64,000 nucleotides of DNA from Foetidibacter luteolus (GCF_009650435.1 NZ_VVIP01000040.1:62001-126000), one strand, 5' to 3'; shown: positions 44,051 through 52,452, counted from the first letter of the stretch. Numbers and translations: made by a program. Notes: a model not told the origin generated them from the letters alone.

Positions 44051-45469
44051 CTATTTAAGCAGGTAAGGTTTTTCGTGGTAAACCTTGTAAATAAATTCGC
44101 CGAAAATGGTATTGGCCCAGGCAAACCATTTACGGGTAAATTTGCCGGCGTCGTCTTTATGAAAGCTCTCATGAATAAAGCCTGTACCTGCATGGGTTTT
44201 CTGCAATGTGTCAATACAATGCTTTGTTTCAGTGTCGCTAATGCTGGTAAGCCCGCGCAGCACAATACTCATCGGCCAAATGGTATCAACACCGGTATGC
44301 GGGCCGCCAATACCTTCACCGGCTTTTCCTTTAAAATAAAACGGGTTGTACTCAGATGACAATACAAACTTCCGTGTATTCAGGTACAGCGGGTCGTTTG
44401 CCTTAATAGCGTCAATGTAAGGCAGCGAAAGTAGGGAAGGTACGTTGGCATCGTCCATCAGGTTATAGCTGCCAAAACCGTTTACTTCAAATGCAAAATG
44501 CTTACCGTGAATTTTGTTATCAATTACCGCATGTTTATATAGCGCTGTTTTAACCTGCTGCTGCAGGTCGGCTACTTCTTTTACAAAAGCGCTGTCAAGG
44601 CCCGGTATTTTGGTTAGGTATCCTAATATGGTAATAGCAAAAAAGTTGCTGGGTATCAGGTAAGAAAACACTGTGGCGTCATCACTGGGCCTGAAGGTAG
44701 AGCAAATAAGGCCGTTTGGCTTGGCCGGGTAACCATAACCCCCAAGTGGTACGCCATCGGTAGCCCAGGCCGTTTTACGCTGAAAACTGTAAGGACCGGG
44801 GCCATCAAAGCGCTGCTGTTCTTTAAAGGTTTTCACTATCAGTTTTGCAGCTTCTTTCCATTGTGCATCAAAGGGGCTGGTGTCGCCGGTAGTTTTCCAA
44901 TAGCCATAGCTAAGCCTTATGGGGTAGCAAAGGCTGTCTATTTCCCATTTCCGCTCATGAATACCCGGCTTCATTTCCGTAATATCTGTCTCCTTCCATT
45001 CGCTAACCTTGTTCAGGTCTTTGTAAAAAGCATTGGCGTAGGGGTCAAGTAAAATACATTTCACCTGGCGGTTAATAACGCCTTTAATCAGTTCCTGCAA
45101 ATGCTGGTCGCCTTTGCATAAAGGAATGTAAGGCCACACCTGCGCCGTACTGTCACGCAGCCACATGGCATCAATATCGCCGGTAATTACATACGTATCA
45201 GGCTTTCCGTCAATTACTTCAAAATCAACCGTGGTGTCCAGCGTGTTGGGGAAAGCGTTTTCAAACAGCCAGGCTATTTCTTTATTGCCAATATTTTTCT
45301 TCACCTCGGCAATGGCTTTTTCTACTGCTGCACTTTTAAATTTTCTTTCGGCTTCAGGTATCCTTACTACCGGAAAATCCTGTGCGCCACCGGCGGCTTT
45401 GCTGTACTTTGAAAATGCAAGTGCGGCGCCAGCCATAGCTGATTGCTGGATAAATGTTCTTCTTTGCAT
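44051..45469 (-). CDS. GH125 exo-alpha-1,6-mannosidase
   Basis: A 472-residue glycoside hydrolase of family 125 (formerly DUF1237), metal-independent inverting exo-alpha-mannosidases of the (alpha/alpha)6 barrel fold. Marks: GDIDAMWLRDSTAQVWPY, KPGIHERKWEIDSLCYPIRL, DGPGPYSFQRKT and GGPHTGVDTIWPMSI. I chose the ATG at 45469, which gives the Tat-like signal MQRRTFIQQSAMAGAALAF; a TTG further upstream would add 14 unrelated residues. Together with the two GH92 genes at 54.1-58.9 kb it points to use of alpha-mannans or N-glycans. Confidence 0.92.
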   Translation of the reverse strand: MQRRTFIQQSAMAGAALAFSKYSKAAGGAQDFPVVRIPEAERKFKSAAVEKAIAEVKKNIGNKEIAWLFENAFPNTLDTTVDFEVIDGKPDTYVITGDIDAMWLRDSTAQVWPYIPLCKGDQHLQELIKGVINRQVKCILLDPYANAFYKDLNKVSEWKETDITEMKPGIHERKWEIDSLCYPIRLSYGYWKTTGDTSPFDAQWKEAAKLIVKTFKEQQRFDGPGPYSFQRKTAWATDGVPLGGYGYPAKPNGLICSTFRPSDDATVFSYLIPSNFFAITILGYLTKIPGLDSAFVKEVADLQQQVKTALYKHAVIDNKIHGKHFAFEVNGFGSYNLMDDANVPSLLSLPYIDAIKANDPLYLNTRKFVLSSEYNPFYFKGKAGEGIGGPHTGVDTIWPMSIVLRGLTSISDTETKHCIDTLQKTHAGTGFIHESFHKDDAGKFTRKWFAWANTIFGEFIYKVYHEKPYLLK

Positions 45470-45835
45470 AATTAGATGGATGAATTTTACAGGGATGGAA
45501 TAGTTGCGCAATATACAAGATTAGACAACGTAACAACAGTTTTGAACTTGTCTCATGGTACATCGAAAACAAGCGTAAGCAGGAGTATGTAATTTTTGGC
45601 TACGGGCAACGGAATTGTATGGCATCATCGTTGCAAACATGGTTTTGTTATTATTTAGTCTTTCAGTGAAAGAATAAATAATAATCAATCCGTTCATCGG
45701 CTGGTTCGCTGGGCAGCTTTTCAGACCCGGGCAGAAGTTTTGGTTGTTCAATGTTTTTTGTTCAACGTTCAATGTTAGCAGCGGGTAAGCGCTTGTGCGC
45801 TTACGCAGCTAAACAAATTATAAGCCTTTTATACT

Positions 45836-45875
45836 TCAACAGACCGGCAACCAGCTACCGGTAACCGGTAACTGT
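45836..45875. repeat. Element D, short copy
   Basis: CCGGCAACCAGCTACCGGTAACCGGTAACTG resembles the tract beside the RND adaptor gene. It is immediately followed by element C, the same pairing as at 23.1 kb. Confidence 0.6.
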
Positions 45876-45880
45876 TTTTC

Positions 45881-45982
45881 GGGTGAGGGATTGAAGCGGT
45901 TACCCCGGTGAGGCCATCGCAGCATAGCTTTTGTGCCGGAGTAATAGCGGAAAGCCCGGCCCGAGGTACGAGGGACACCCCC
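45881..45982 (-). repeat. Element C, copy 3
   Basis: GGGTGAGGGATTGAAGCGGTTACCCCGGTGAGGCC at the left, CGAGGTACGAGGGACACCCCC at the right. It lies upstream of the rpsU promoter. Confidence 0.8.
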
Positions 45983-46063
45983 AAAAATATATTGAATAAT
46001 GAGCATAAAGCCCGCATCAGCATGTTGTAAAGATGACAGGTAAAAAATCACTTGCATCATTCA

Positions 46064-46094
46064 TTTGGATTTTTGGAAATAATACTTATTTTTG
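46064..46094 (+). promoter_or_regulatory. Predicted rpsU promoter
   Basis: TTTG at 46064-46067 (-33 box) and TATTTTTG at 46087-46094 (-7 box, TAnnTTTG), separated by 19 bases, fit the Bacteroidota housekeeping promoter. The start of transcription would be near 46100, leaving a leader of about 30 bases. Confidence 0.65.
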
Positions 46095-46111
46095 CGCCTC
46101 AAAAAAATACC

Positions 46112-46120
46112 TGAGGGGGT
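46112..46120 (+). promoter_or_regulatory. Unusually strong Shine-Dalgarno before rpsU
   Basis: GAGGGGGT, about 12 bases before the ATG, can pair with the 16S tail over eight positions including wobbles. Genes in this window otherwise lack such a site. In Bacteroidota bS21 helps hide the anti-Shine-Dalgarno, and rpsU is known to keep a strong site as an autoregulatory device. Confidence 0.65.
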
Positions 46121-46131
46121 ATACACAAAAT

Positions 46132-46329
46132 ATGCTGATAATAGATTCAAAAGATTGCGAAAACATAGATAAAGCGCTTAAGAAGTACAAAAAGAAGTTT
46201 GAAAAAAGCAAAGCGTTGCTTCAGTTAAGAGAACGCCAGAGCTTTACCAAACCTTCAGTAAGGCGCCGCAACGAAATTCTGAAAGCGGTTTACAAGCAGA
46301 AAATCGCCAGCGGAAAAATCGAAGCTTAA
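46132..46329 (+). CDS. rpsU: 30S ribosomal protein bS21
   Basis: A 65-residue protein starting MLIIDSKDCENIDKALK, with KKKFEKSKALLQLRERQSF and a basic tail, the Bacteroidota form of bS21. I chose the ATG at 46132 since it follows the GAGGGGGT site and matches family length; upstream in-frame starts would lie before the predicted transcription start. With bS18 and bS6 it binds the 3' end of 16S rRNA and sequesters the anti-Shine-Dalgarno. It starts the conserved rpsU-xerC-hpf block. Confidence 0.95.
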   Translation: MLIIDSKDCENIDKALKKYKKKFEKSKALLQLRERQSFTKPSVRRRNEILKAVYKQKIASGKIEA

Positions 46330-46394
46330 TTCATTTTTCGTAGCATAATTTTATTAGTAGCCATAAGGTTGTATAACTTTATGGCTACTTTTTT

Positions 46395-47291
46395 ATGCAT
46401 ACAGAACGTTATCCGCAAGTACAGGCCTTTATCAGTTATCTTAGTTTTGAGAAGCGTTTTTCCCAAAACACCGTTATTGCCTACCAAACAGACCTGGAGC
46501 AGTTTTTTTCCTTTCTAATCAGCCAGTTTGACGGGCCGGGGGTTAATAAAATTACGCCGGGTATTATAAAGTCCTGGCTGGCGGAATTGAAAGGGGATGA
46601 CAACACCGCCAAAACCATCAACCGAAAAATATCTACACTAAAGTCTTTTTTCCGTTTCATGACCCGCCAGGGTGAGATAGCGCAAACACCGATGGCAACC
46701 GTTGTTGCGCCAAAGATTAGCAAGAGACTGCCTGAATTTGTGAGCGAGGATGAAATAAAAACACTTTTTGAATACGTTGAATTTCCCGATAACTGGCAGG
46801 GGCGTACAGACAGGCTTGTGTTACTGCTTTTTTACAGTACAGGAATGCGCCTTAGTGAGCTGGTAAACCTTAAGGAAACGCAGGTTGATGGCTCATACAA
46901 CCATCTGAAAGTGTTGGGTAAAGGAAACAAGGAAAGGATTATTCCCCTCCAAAAAGAACTGCTACAGCAATTGCAGCAATACATTGAGGACAAAAAAGCA
47001 ATAGCGCCGGGTGAGGGGCGTGTATTTGTTACAGAAAAAGGCCGGCCACTCTATCCCAAATATGTGTATAACCTGGTAACCAAATGGCTTGGGGAAGTTA
47101 CCACCCGCCAAAAGAAAAGCCCCCATATTTTGCGGCATACTTTTGCAACCCACCTTACCAATAACGGGGCCGACTTAAACGCTATAAAGGAACTGCTGGG
47201 GCATAGCAGCCTGGCAGCTACCCAGGTATATACGCACAACTCCATTGAAAAACTGAAAGATGCTTATAAAAAGGCCCATCCCAAAGCCTGA
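46395..47291 (+). CDS. xerC: Tyrosine recombinase XerC/XerD
   Basis: A 298-residue site-specific recombinase of typical length. The N-terminal SAM-like core-binding domain (YLSFEKRFSQNTVIAYQTDLEQF) is followed by the catalytic domain with STGMRLSEL (Arg), GKGNKERIIPL (Lys), SPHILRHTFATHL (HxxR) and LGHSSLAATQVYTH (His and catalytic Tyr). Placement between rpsU and hpf is the conserved Bacteroidota locus for the chromosome-dimer recombinase; whether it is the C or D paralogue cannot be decided from one gene. Confidence 0.92.
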   Translation: MHTERYPQVQAFISYLSFEKRFSQNTVIAYQTDLEQFFSFLISQFDGPGVNKITPGIIKSWLAELKGDDNTAKTINRKISTLKSFFRFMTRQGEIAQTPMATVVAPKISKRLPEFVSEDEIKTLFEYVEFPDNWQGRTDRLVLLLFYSTGMRLSELVNLKETQVDGSYNHLKVLGKGNKERIIPLQKELLQQLQQYIEDKKAIAPGEGRVFVTEKGRPLYPKYVYNLVTKWLGEVTTRQKKSPHILRHTFATHLTNNGADLNAIKELLGHSSLAATQVYTHNSIEKLKDAYKKAHPKA

Positions 47292-47460
47292 CAGGGCCTT
47301 AGAATTATAGTGAATTTTAATGTAAGAAACCCTAAAAAGCCGGGCTTAAATTTGATTTTTTATACTGGTTGGCTTATCTTCAATTACGCTTCCGGCGTTA
47401 ATACCCGATGAAACTATTCATCAGTTCTTTAAAATATTGTTTCACTAAAAAAAATGTACT

Positions 47461-47760
47461 ATGAACGTTAAAATCCAAACAGTGCACTTTGACGCTGACC
47501 TGAAACTGCTTGAGTATGTTAGCAAGAAAATCGAAAAACTGCAAACTTTTCACGACAGGATAATCAAGGTGGACGTTTTTCTAAAACTGGATAATGTAGT
47601 ACACACGATTAAAGACAAAATAGCGGAGATAAGGGTACATGTCCCCCGTCAGAACCTATTTGTGAAAGCGTCTTCCAAATCTTTTGAAGAATCATTTGAT
47701 TCTGCTCTCGATTCACTCGTAAACCAGATAAAACGTAAAAAAGAGAAACAAACCGTTTAA
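47461..47760 (+). CDS. hpf: Ribosome hibernation promoting factor, short form
   Basis: A 99-residue HPF/RaiA-type (sigma-54 modulation) protein: MNVKIQTVHFDADLKLLEYVSKKI, VDVFLKLDNV, KIAEIRVHVPRQNLFVKASSKSFEESFDSALDSL. The basic C-terminal helix contacts the ribosome decoding region and A/P sites. It is the short type without the C-terminal dimerisation domain. A strong terminator follows directly. Confidence 0.94.
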   Translation: MNVKIQTVHFDADLKLLEYVSKKIEKLQTFHDRIIKVDVFLKLDNVVHTIKDKIAEIRVHVPRQNLFVKASSKSFEESFDSALDSLVNQIKRKKEKQTV

Positions 47761-47769
47761 AAAAAATTC

Positions 47770-47801
47770 AAGGGCCTGGTAATAAATCAGGCCCTTTTTT
47801 T
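47770..47801 (+). terminator. Intrinsic terminator after hpf
   Basis: GGGCCTG (47772-47778) pairs with CAGGCCC (47788-47794), followed by seven T. Confidence 0.85.
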
Positions 47802-47815
47802 GTTATATCAAGGCA

Positions 47816-48085
47816 ATGAAAAACAATCTGGTACACCTTCTTTTTTTTATTACTGCGATATTAATTGGCAGTTGCAGGCCCTCTGGTACATTGGAGGGGC
47901 AGGCTAAAATTGTCGAAAGAAAAATGACGGCTAATGGCAAACTGATGCTTAGCTATATTTTTAAAGTGAACGGACAAATTGTTACCGACAGCGCCGAGGT
48001 TGAAAACACCGTAATACCCGCCGATACATTAAAAGTTGTTTATCCTGCTTCAAATCCCTCTGAGAGTACAGTATATTTGCCCTGA
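47816..48085 (+). CDS. Small predicted lipoprotein, unknown
   Basis: An 89-residue protein with a lipoprotein signal (MKNNLVHLLFFITAILIGSC, Cys at 20) and a short beta-rich mature part (LMLSYIFKVNGQIVTDSAEV). No family recognised. It starts 15 bases after the hpf terminator and ends before the tRNA promoter, so it may be read as a separate small transcript. No regulatory sites seen. Confidence 0.6.
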   Translation: MKNNLVHLLFFITAILIGSCRPSGTLEGQAKIVERKMTANGKLMLSYIFKVNGQIVTDSAEVENTVIPADTLKVVYPASNPSESTVYLP

Positions 48086-48152
48086 GATTGCAATGCTGTA
48101 AATATTATTCACAGCCGTTGAAAACTCCTCTAAAAAAAAATCATCAAAATTT

Positions 48153-48181
48153 TGCCAAATAAAGTTTTCTCTTACCTTTGC
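48153..48181 (+). promoter_or_regulatory. Predicted promoter of the tRNA-tuf operon
   Basis: TTG at 48153-48155 and TACCTTTG at 48174-48181, 18 bases apart, match the Bacteroidota -33/-7 pattern. About 135 bases upstream of the first tRNA. Confidence 0.65.
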
Positions 48182-48315
48182 CATCCCGAAAAATAAGGTA
48201 GTTCTCTAATACACAGGATGATTAGTGTTTTAAATGCCTTAGAGCACTTAGCATCAACAGGTTAGATACTATTTTTGAAGCAGGGGGCAAGTTCTTTTTA
48301 AGGTGCAGGTAAAAT

Positions 48316-48388
48316 GCCACTTTAGCTCAGCTGGTAGAGCAACTGATTTGTAATCAGTAGGTCGTTGGTTCGATTCCGACAAGTGGCT
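48316..48388 (+). tRNA. tRNA-Thr (TGT)
   Basis: A 73-base cloverleaf: acceptor GCCACTT/AAGTGGC, anticodon loop TTTGTAA with anticodon TGT, T-arm GTTGGTTCGATTCCGAC. No encoded CCA. First of four tRNAs before tuf. Confidence 0.95.
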
Positions 48389-48462
48389 CTGATGAAGCGC
48401 AAAAAATATTATTTGTTTACAGCATTTATATTTTCCTTTCTTTTGTGCTCTCATTAAAAAAT

Positions 48463-48545
<83 letters not shown>

Positions 48546-48650
48546 CTTACACAGTTAGCTAATTGGTATTTATGCCAATTAGCTAATTTTTGTAAAACGA
48601 GTTCTTTTAACAACAGATAAGATGATTAGCCAAACGGTTAGTCAAAACTT

Positions 48651-48723
48651 GCGGGAGTAGCTCATTTGGTAGAGCGATAGCCTTCCAAGCTATAGGTGGC
48701 GAGTTCGAGCCTCGTCTCCCGCT
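48651..48723 (+). tRNA. tRNA-Gly (TCC)
   Basis: A 73-base cloverleaf: acceptor GCGGGAG/CTCCCGC, anticodon TCC in ATAGCCTTCCAAGCTAT. Confidence 0.95.
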
Positions 48724-48812
48724 CTGACTGAGGTCATATAGTCAATAAGTCAATAGTCATATAGGATATTACTAATGGCTTGGTGGCCCCGCTGACTCAA
48801 TGACTTTGAGAA

Positions 48813-48884
<72 letters not shown>

Positions 48885-48934
48885 CCGGAAGAGACGTTGA
48901 GATTTGGGACACAGCATCCCGATTGGTATCGGGA

Positions 48935-48965
48935 AGGTCGTGAGTTCAATTCTCATCAACGGCTC
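48935..48965 (+). repeat. Duplicated 3' half of tRNA-Thr
   Basis: The 31 bases from AGGTCGTGAGTTC to CAACGGCTC are identical to 48855-48885 (T-arm, acceptor strand and one following base). The 5' half is missing, so no second tRNA can form. Such a copy is typical of an att-like scar or a local duplication. Confidence 0.8.
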
Positions 48966-49034
48966 AGCTTTTTGAAATAGTTTATGGGTAACCCCAGTGC
49001 AAATAAGATAATGTGGGCTGGTGACCATGGAACT

Positions 49035-49100
49035 GAAAGTACAAGAGTGCGACGCAAGGGACGATCCCCATGAAAATCCTGAAGCCGGGCTCATAAAAAA
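49035..49100 (-). repeat. Element A inside the tRNA-tuf operon (A10)
   Basis: On the minus strand: ATGAGCCCGGCTTCAGG, CTTGCGTCGCACTCTTGTAC. It lies between tRNA-Thr and tuf, ending about 60 bases before the tuf start codon. Confidence 0.75.
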
Positions 49101-49161
49101 TCCTTTGAAAGTTTGCGAAGGATACATATTGATTCTATAACACAACTAAAAAACCGATAAA

Positions 49162-50349
49162 ATGTCTAAAGAGACCTTTAAGAGGGAAAAACCTCACGTA
49201 AACGTTGGTACCATTGGTCACGTAGACCACGGTAAAACTACCCTTACTGCCGCCATTACTACTATTTTGGCTAAGAAGGGTCTGGCCACTGCAAAGAAGT
49301 ATGATGAAATTGATGGTGCGCCTGAAGAAAAAGAGCGTGGTATTACTATTAACACTGCCCACGTTGAATATCAAACGGCTAACCGTCACTATGCTCACGT
49401 TGACTGTCCTGGTCACGCTGACTATGTAAAGAATATGATTACCGGTGCTGCTCAGATGGACGGTGCCATACTTGTGGTAGCTGCTACAGACGGCCCTATG
49501 CCACAAACAAGAGAGCACATCCTGCTGGCCCGCCAGGTGGGTGTTCCCCGTATGGTTGTGTTTATGAACAAAGTTGACCTAGTTGACGATCCTGAATTGC
49601 TGGAACTGGTGGAAATGGAAATCCGCGAGTTGCTGACTAAGAATGGTTTCGATGGCGATAATACCCCTATCATCCAGGGTTCTGCAACCGGCGCTTTGGC
49701 TGGTGAAGAAAAATGGGTAGCTAAAATTGACGAGCTGATGGCTGCAGTTGATGCGTACATTCCGCTGCCTCCCCGCCCGGTTGATCTTCCGTTCCTGATG
49801 AGCGTTGAAGACGTATTCTCTATCACTGGCCGCGGTACAGTAGCAACAGGCCGTATTGAGCGTGGCCGTGTTAAAGTAGGTGAAGCAGTTGAAATAGTTG
49901 GTTTGATTGACGCTCCTTTGAACTCTACTGTAACAGGTGTTGAAATGTTCAAAAAATTACTTGACCAGGGTGAAGCTGGCGATAACGCAGGTCTTCTGTT
50001 GCGTGGTATTGAAAAGAAAGATATCCGCCGCGGTATGGTAATCTGCGCTCCTAAAAGCATTACCCCACACACTGAATTCAAATGCGAAGTTTACGTACTG
50101 AGCAAAGAAGAAGGTGGCCGTCACACTCCGTTCTTTAACAAATACCGTCCTCAGTTCTACTTCAGAACTACAGACGTTACAGGTGAAGTAGTATTGCCTG
50201 AAGGAACTGAGATGGTGATGCCTGGCGATAACGTTAGCCTGACAGTAAAACTGATCATGCCTATCGCTATGGAAAAAGGTCTTAAATTCGCTATCCGCGA
50301 AGGTGGCCGTACAGTAGGTGCCGGTCAGGTTACTGAAATCATCAAATAA
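49162..50349 (+). CDS. tuf: Elongation factor Tu
   Basis: A 395-residue GTPase that delivers aminoacyl-tRNA to the ribosome. GTPase motifs GHVDHGKT (G1), RGITI (G2), DCPGHADY (G3), NKVDL (G4); domains II and III follow with [14 protein letters not shown] and the C-terminal [15 protein letters not shown]. Codon use is strongly biased, as for a very highly expressed gene. It sits in the tRNA-tuf-tRNA(Trp)-secE-nusG order normal for Bacteroidota. Confidence 0.98.
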   Translation: MSKETFKREKPHVNVGTIGHVDHGKTTLTAAITTILAKKGLATAKKYDEIDGAPEEKERGITINTAHVEYQTANRHYAHVDCPGHADYVKNMITGAAQMDGAILVVAATDGPMPQTREHILLARQVGVPRMVVFMNKVDLVDDPELLELVEMEIRELLTKNGFDGDNTPIIQGSATGALAGEEKWVAKIDELMAAVDAYIPLPPRPVDLPFLMSVEDVFSITGRGTVATGRIERGRVKVGEAVEIVGLIDAPLNSTVTGVEMFKKLLDQGEAGDNAGLLLRGIEKKDIRRGMVICAPKSITPHTEFKCEVYVLSKEEGGRHTPFFNKYRPQFYFRTTDVTGEVVLPEGTEMVMPGDNVSLTVKLIMPIAMEKGLKFAIREGGRTVGAGQVTEIIK

Positions 50350-50398
50350 AACCCTCCAAACCTCCTTTAAGGGAGACTTTGGAAAGTTTCATAAATTT

Positions 50399-50434
50399 GC
50401 AAAGTACTCGGGTGGGATACGCCTGAGTACTTTG
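50399..50434 (+). terminator. Hairpin between tuf and tRNA-Trp
   Basis: CAAAGTACTC (50400-50409) pairs with GAGTACTTTG (50425-50434), extendable by GGG/CC-T pairs to about 13 bp. Followed by TTTC only, so it may be a partial terminator or a processing site. Confidence 0.6.
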
Positions 50435-50459
50435 TTTCTAAAGAGCAGTTCTTTTTTAT

Positions 50460-50531
50460 ACGGGCATCGTACAACGGTTAGTATAGAGGTCTCCAAAACC
50501 TTCGATCTGGGTTCGAATCCTAGTGCCCGTG
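50460..50531 (+). tRNA. tRNA-Trp (CCA)
   Basis: A 72-base cloverleaf: acceptor ACGGGCA/TGCCCGT with discriminator G, anticodon CCA in AGGTCTCCAAAACCT, T-arm TGGGTTCGAATCCTA. The usual position between tuf and secE. Confidence 0.95.
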
Positions 50532-50600
50532 CAGATAAAAGTGTGGTTAGTGGTGCCCCTTGGCACACTATCAGATTAGCTAATCAGCAAATTGGATTGA

Positions 50601-50798
50601 ATGAATAAAGTATCAACATACATCAGGGAATCATACAGGGAGCTTTTGGAAAAAGTAACCTGGCCCACCTGGACGCAACTGCAGCAAAGTACCGTTATCG
50701 TTTTAGTGGCGACACTAATTATTACAGCGATGGTGGCTGTAATGGATTTTGGCAGCAACCAGGTGCTTAAATTAATTTATTCATTGTTTAAGAATTAA
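50601..50798 (+). CDS. secE: Preprotein translocase subunit SecE
   Basis: A 65-residue single-span SecE of the short bacterial type: amphipathic N-terminal helix (YIRESYRELLEKVTWPTWTQL) with the conserved VTWPT, then one membrane helix (STVIVLVATLIITAMVAVMDFG). It stabilises SecY in the Sec channel. Its TAA overlaps the nusG start (TAATG). Confidence 0.95.
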   Translation: MNKVSTYIRESYRELLEKVTWPTWTQLQQSTVIVLVATLIITAMVAVMDFGSNQVLKLIYSLFKN

Positions 50799-51394
50799 TG
50801 ATGGCAGATACAGTTCAGGAACCCGAGGTAAAACAAGTTGAAACCAAATGGTACGTTCTGCGTGTTGTTAGTGGCAAGGAGCGTAAGGTTAAGGAGCAGC
50901 TTGATAAAGAAGTTTCCCGCAATGGCTGGACAGAATCCATAAAGCAGGTATTCCTGCCAATGGAAAAGGTGTATAAAGTGCAGAATGGCAAAAAAGTGAT
51001 GCGTGAGAAAAACTATTTTCCTGGTTATGTAATGCTGGAAGTTGAGAATGGAAAGCTTACTGATGACATTATTCACTACATCAGTAATATCAGCAATATC
51101 ATGCACTTCTTAACTGATGGCAAAGGTTCTAAAGGAAATATCATTTCTTTGAGAAAGGCCGAGGTGAATAAAATGTTGGGCAAGGTAGATGAGATGAATG
51201 ACCAGGGTGTTACCATGAGCGAGCCTTTTATTGTTGGTGAAACCATACGCATTATTGAAGGTCCTTTTAACGACTTTAATGGTGTAATTGAAGAAGTGAA
51301 TGATGAGAAGAAGAAACTAAAAGTAACCGTAAAAATCTTTGGCCGCTCTACGCCTGTTGAATTGAATTATATGCAGGTAGAAAAGCTTGCGTAA
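50798..51394 (+). CDS. nusG: Transcription termination/antitermination factor NusG
   Basis: A 198-residue NusG: NGN domain (KWYVLRVVSGKERKVKEQL ... FPGYVMLEV) and KOW domain (GETIRIIEGPFNDFNGVIEEV). It couples RNA polymerase with ribosomes or Rho. Start is the ATG at 50798 overlapping the secE stop, or the adjacent ATG at 50801. Unlike most Bacteroidota, rplK does not follow; a terminator and a toxin-antitoxin remnant do. Confidence 0.95.
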   Translation: MMADTVQEPEVKQVETKWYVLRVVSGKERKVKEQLDKEVSRNGWTESIKQVFLPMEKVYKVQNGKKVMREKNYFPGYVMLEVENGKLTDDIIHYISNISNIMHFLTDGKGSKGNIISLRKAEVNKMLGKVDEMNDQGVTMSEPFIVGETIRIIEGPFNDFNGVIEEVNDEKKKLKVTVKIFGRSTPVELNYMQVEKLA

Positions 51395-51417
51395 CCATAT
51401 TTGTAGCAAATTTTTGG

Positions 51418-51446
51418 AACCATCTGTTTTCGCGGATGGTTTTTTG
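51418..51446 (+). terminator. Intrinsic terminator after nusG
   Basis: AACCATC (51418-51424) pairs with GATGGTT (51435-51441), followed by five T. Ends the secE-nusG transcript. Confidence 0.75.
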
Positions 51447-51539
51447 TTTGTCTGAAGTTTCGGAGCTTCAACTTTCCATCTTGGTTTCTTTGGAGTTTAT
51501 ACGCGTAATTTTTTTAGTTTTATCGTATAAAATACAGTC

Positions 51540-51797
51540 ATGGATGCCAAAATCACTTTAAGTTTTGATGCAGAAGTTGTGGAAGCTGCAAAGGAGTATG
51601 CTGAAAAACAGGGTATCAGTCTATCGGGGCTTACTGAATTTTTATATCGCAAAGTAACCAGGTATTCCTATAGACGTATTGATGATTTGCCTGTTTCTGA
51701 ATGGGTGAGCATGGTTGCTGAAGGGCCGGCAGAATACAAGACCCTAAAAAGAAGCAGAAAAAATGTAAGCGCCACTTATTTCAAGGACGAAAAATGA
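51540..51797 (+). CDS. DUF6364-like / ribbon-helix-helix antitoxin, orphaned
   Basis: An 85-residue protein: MDAKITLSFDAEVVEAAKEYAEKQGISLSGLTEFLYRKV is a ribbon-helix-helix-type antitoxin N-terminus, and the charged C-terminus would wrap the toxin. Its TGA overlaps the ATG of a PIN-domain toxin remnant, the usual operon arrangement, but the toxin is destroyed. It probably autoregulates, as antitoxins do; no operator was identified. Confidence 0.75.
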   Translation: MDAKITLSFDAEVVEAAKEYAEKQGISLSGLTEFLYRKVTRYSYRRIDDLPVSEWVSMVAEGPAEYKTLKRSRKNVSATYFKDEK

Positions 51798-51945
51798 AAG
51801 TCTTTTTAGACGCTAATGTACTTGTATCCGTGCTTAACAAGGAGTACCAGCTTTCTCCATCACCAGCCGTATTGTAAGTATTGCTGCTATAGACGTACTT
51901 TCATCAGGAGATTTTTTAATACAGCACGTACTTAAAATTCAATAA
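51794..51945 (+). pseudogene. PIN-domain toxin remnant (frameshift and internal deletion)
   Basis: Begins MKVFLDANVLVSVLNKEY, the classic PIN start with the first catalytic Asp, then shifts frame and stops at 51875-51877. In another frame the sequence continues ITSRIVSIA, jumps to AIDVLSSGDFLIQHVLKIQ, which matches a PIN toxin C-terminus, and stops at 51943-51945. Only about 50 of an expected ~135 codons remain, and the middle acidic residues are gone, so no active nuclease can be made. Confidence 0.8.
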
Positions 51946-51972
51946 CTTTCATTGTTACTTAAACCATCCTAT

Positions 51973-52452
51973 ATGAAGAAGTTAGTGATAATTATTATTT
52001 TAATTCTTGTTTCACAATTATCTTTTGCTCAGCCGCCGCAGGTGCCTGCAGATAAAGGCGCCAGTTTTGGAGATAAGGTTATTGTTGAGAATGCCGTTTC
52101 TGTGGAGAAGCTGGTTTACCTGATGGAAAGCAAAAAGGATGGCGAGAAAAAAATGGAAGTGGTATTGAAGGGCGTAGTTACAGATGTTTGCACCAAAGAA
52201 GGATGTTGGATAAAAGTGCAAAGCCCAGATGGTAAGATGATGGTAAGGATGAAAGACCACGCTTTTACCGTTCCTTTGGCATTGAATGGAAAAACTGTTG
52301 TAATTAATGGTACCGCTGAAGAAAAGATAACTTCTGTTGAGCAGTTACGCCACTTTGCGGAAGATGCCGGTAAAAGCAAAGAAGAAATTGAAGCGATAAA
52401 GGAACCCAAAAAAGAAATAGTGATACAGGCTAAGGGAGTGTTGGTTGTTTGA
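51973..52452 (+). CDS. Secreted DUF4920-like protein
   Basis: A 159-residue protein with a signal peptide (MKKLVIIIILILVSQLSFAQ); I chose the ATG at 51973 for this reason. The mature domain is an OB-like fold as in DUF4920: VVLKGVVTDVCTKEGCWIKVQSPDGKMMVRMKDHAFTVP, with a conserved C-x4-C pair (CTKEGC) possibly binding a metal or cofactor. Function unknown. It stands alone; no regulatory site seen. Confidence 0.78.
   Translation: MKKLVIIIILILVSQLSFAQPPQVPADKGASFGDKVIVENAVSVEKLVYLMESKKDGEKKMEVVLKGVVTDVCTKEGCWIKVQSPDGKMMVRMKDHAFTVPLALNGKTVVINGTAEEKITSVEQLRHFAEDAGKSKEEIEAIKEPKKEIVIQAKGVLVV

Noticed and set aside
45829..46060. Frames on the minus strand before rpsU
   Set aside because: Again translated element C and D sequence.
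46033..46131. Extended N-terminus for rpsU
   Set aside because: The extension would begin before the predicted promoter and matches no bS21; the start after GAGGGGGT is preferred.
48724..48812. Short words GTCATATAG and AGTCAATA repeated between tRNA-Gly and tRNA-Thr
   Set aside because: Looks like low-complexity intergenic drift; too short and irregular to call a CRISPR or a regulatory array.
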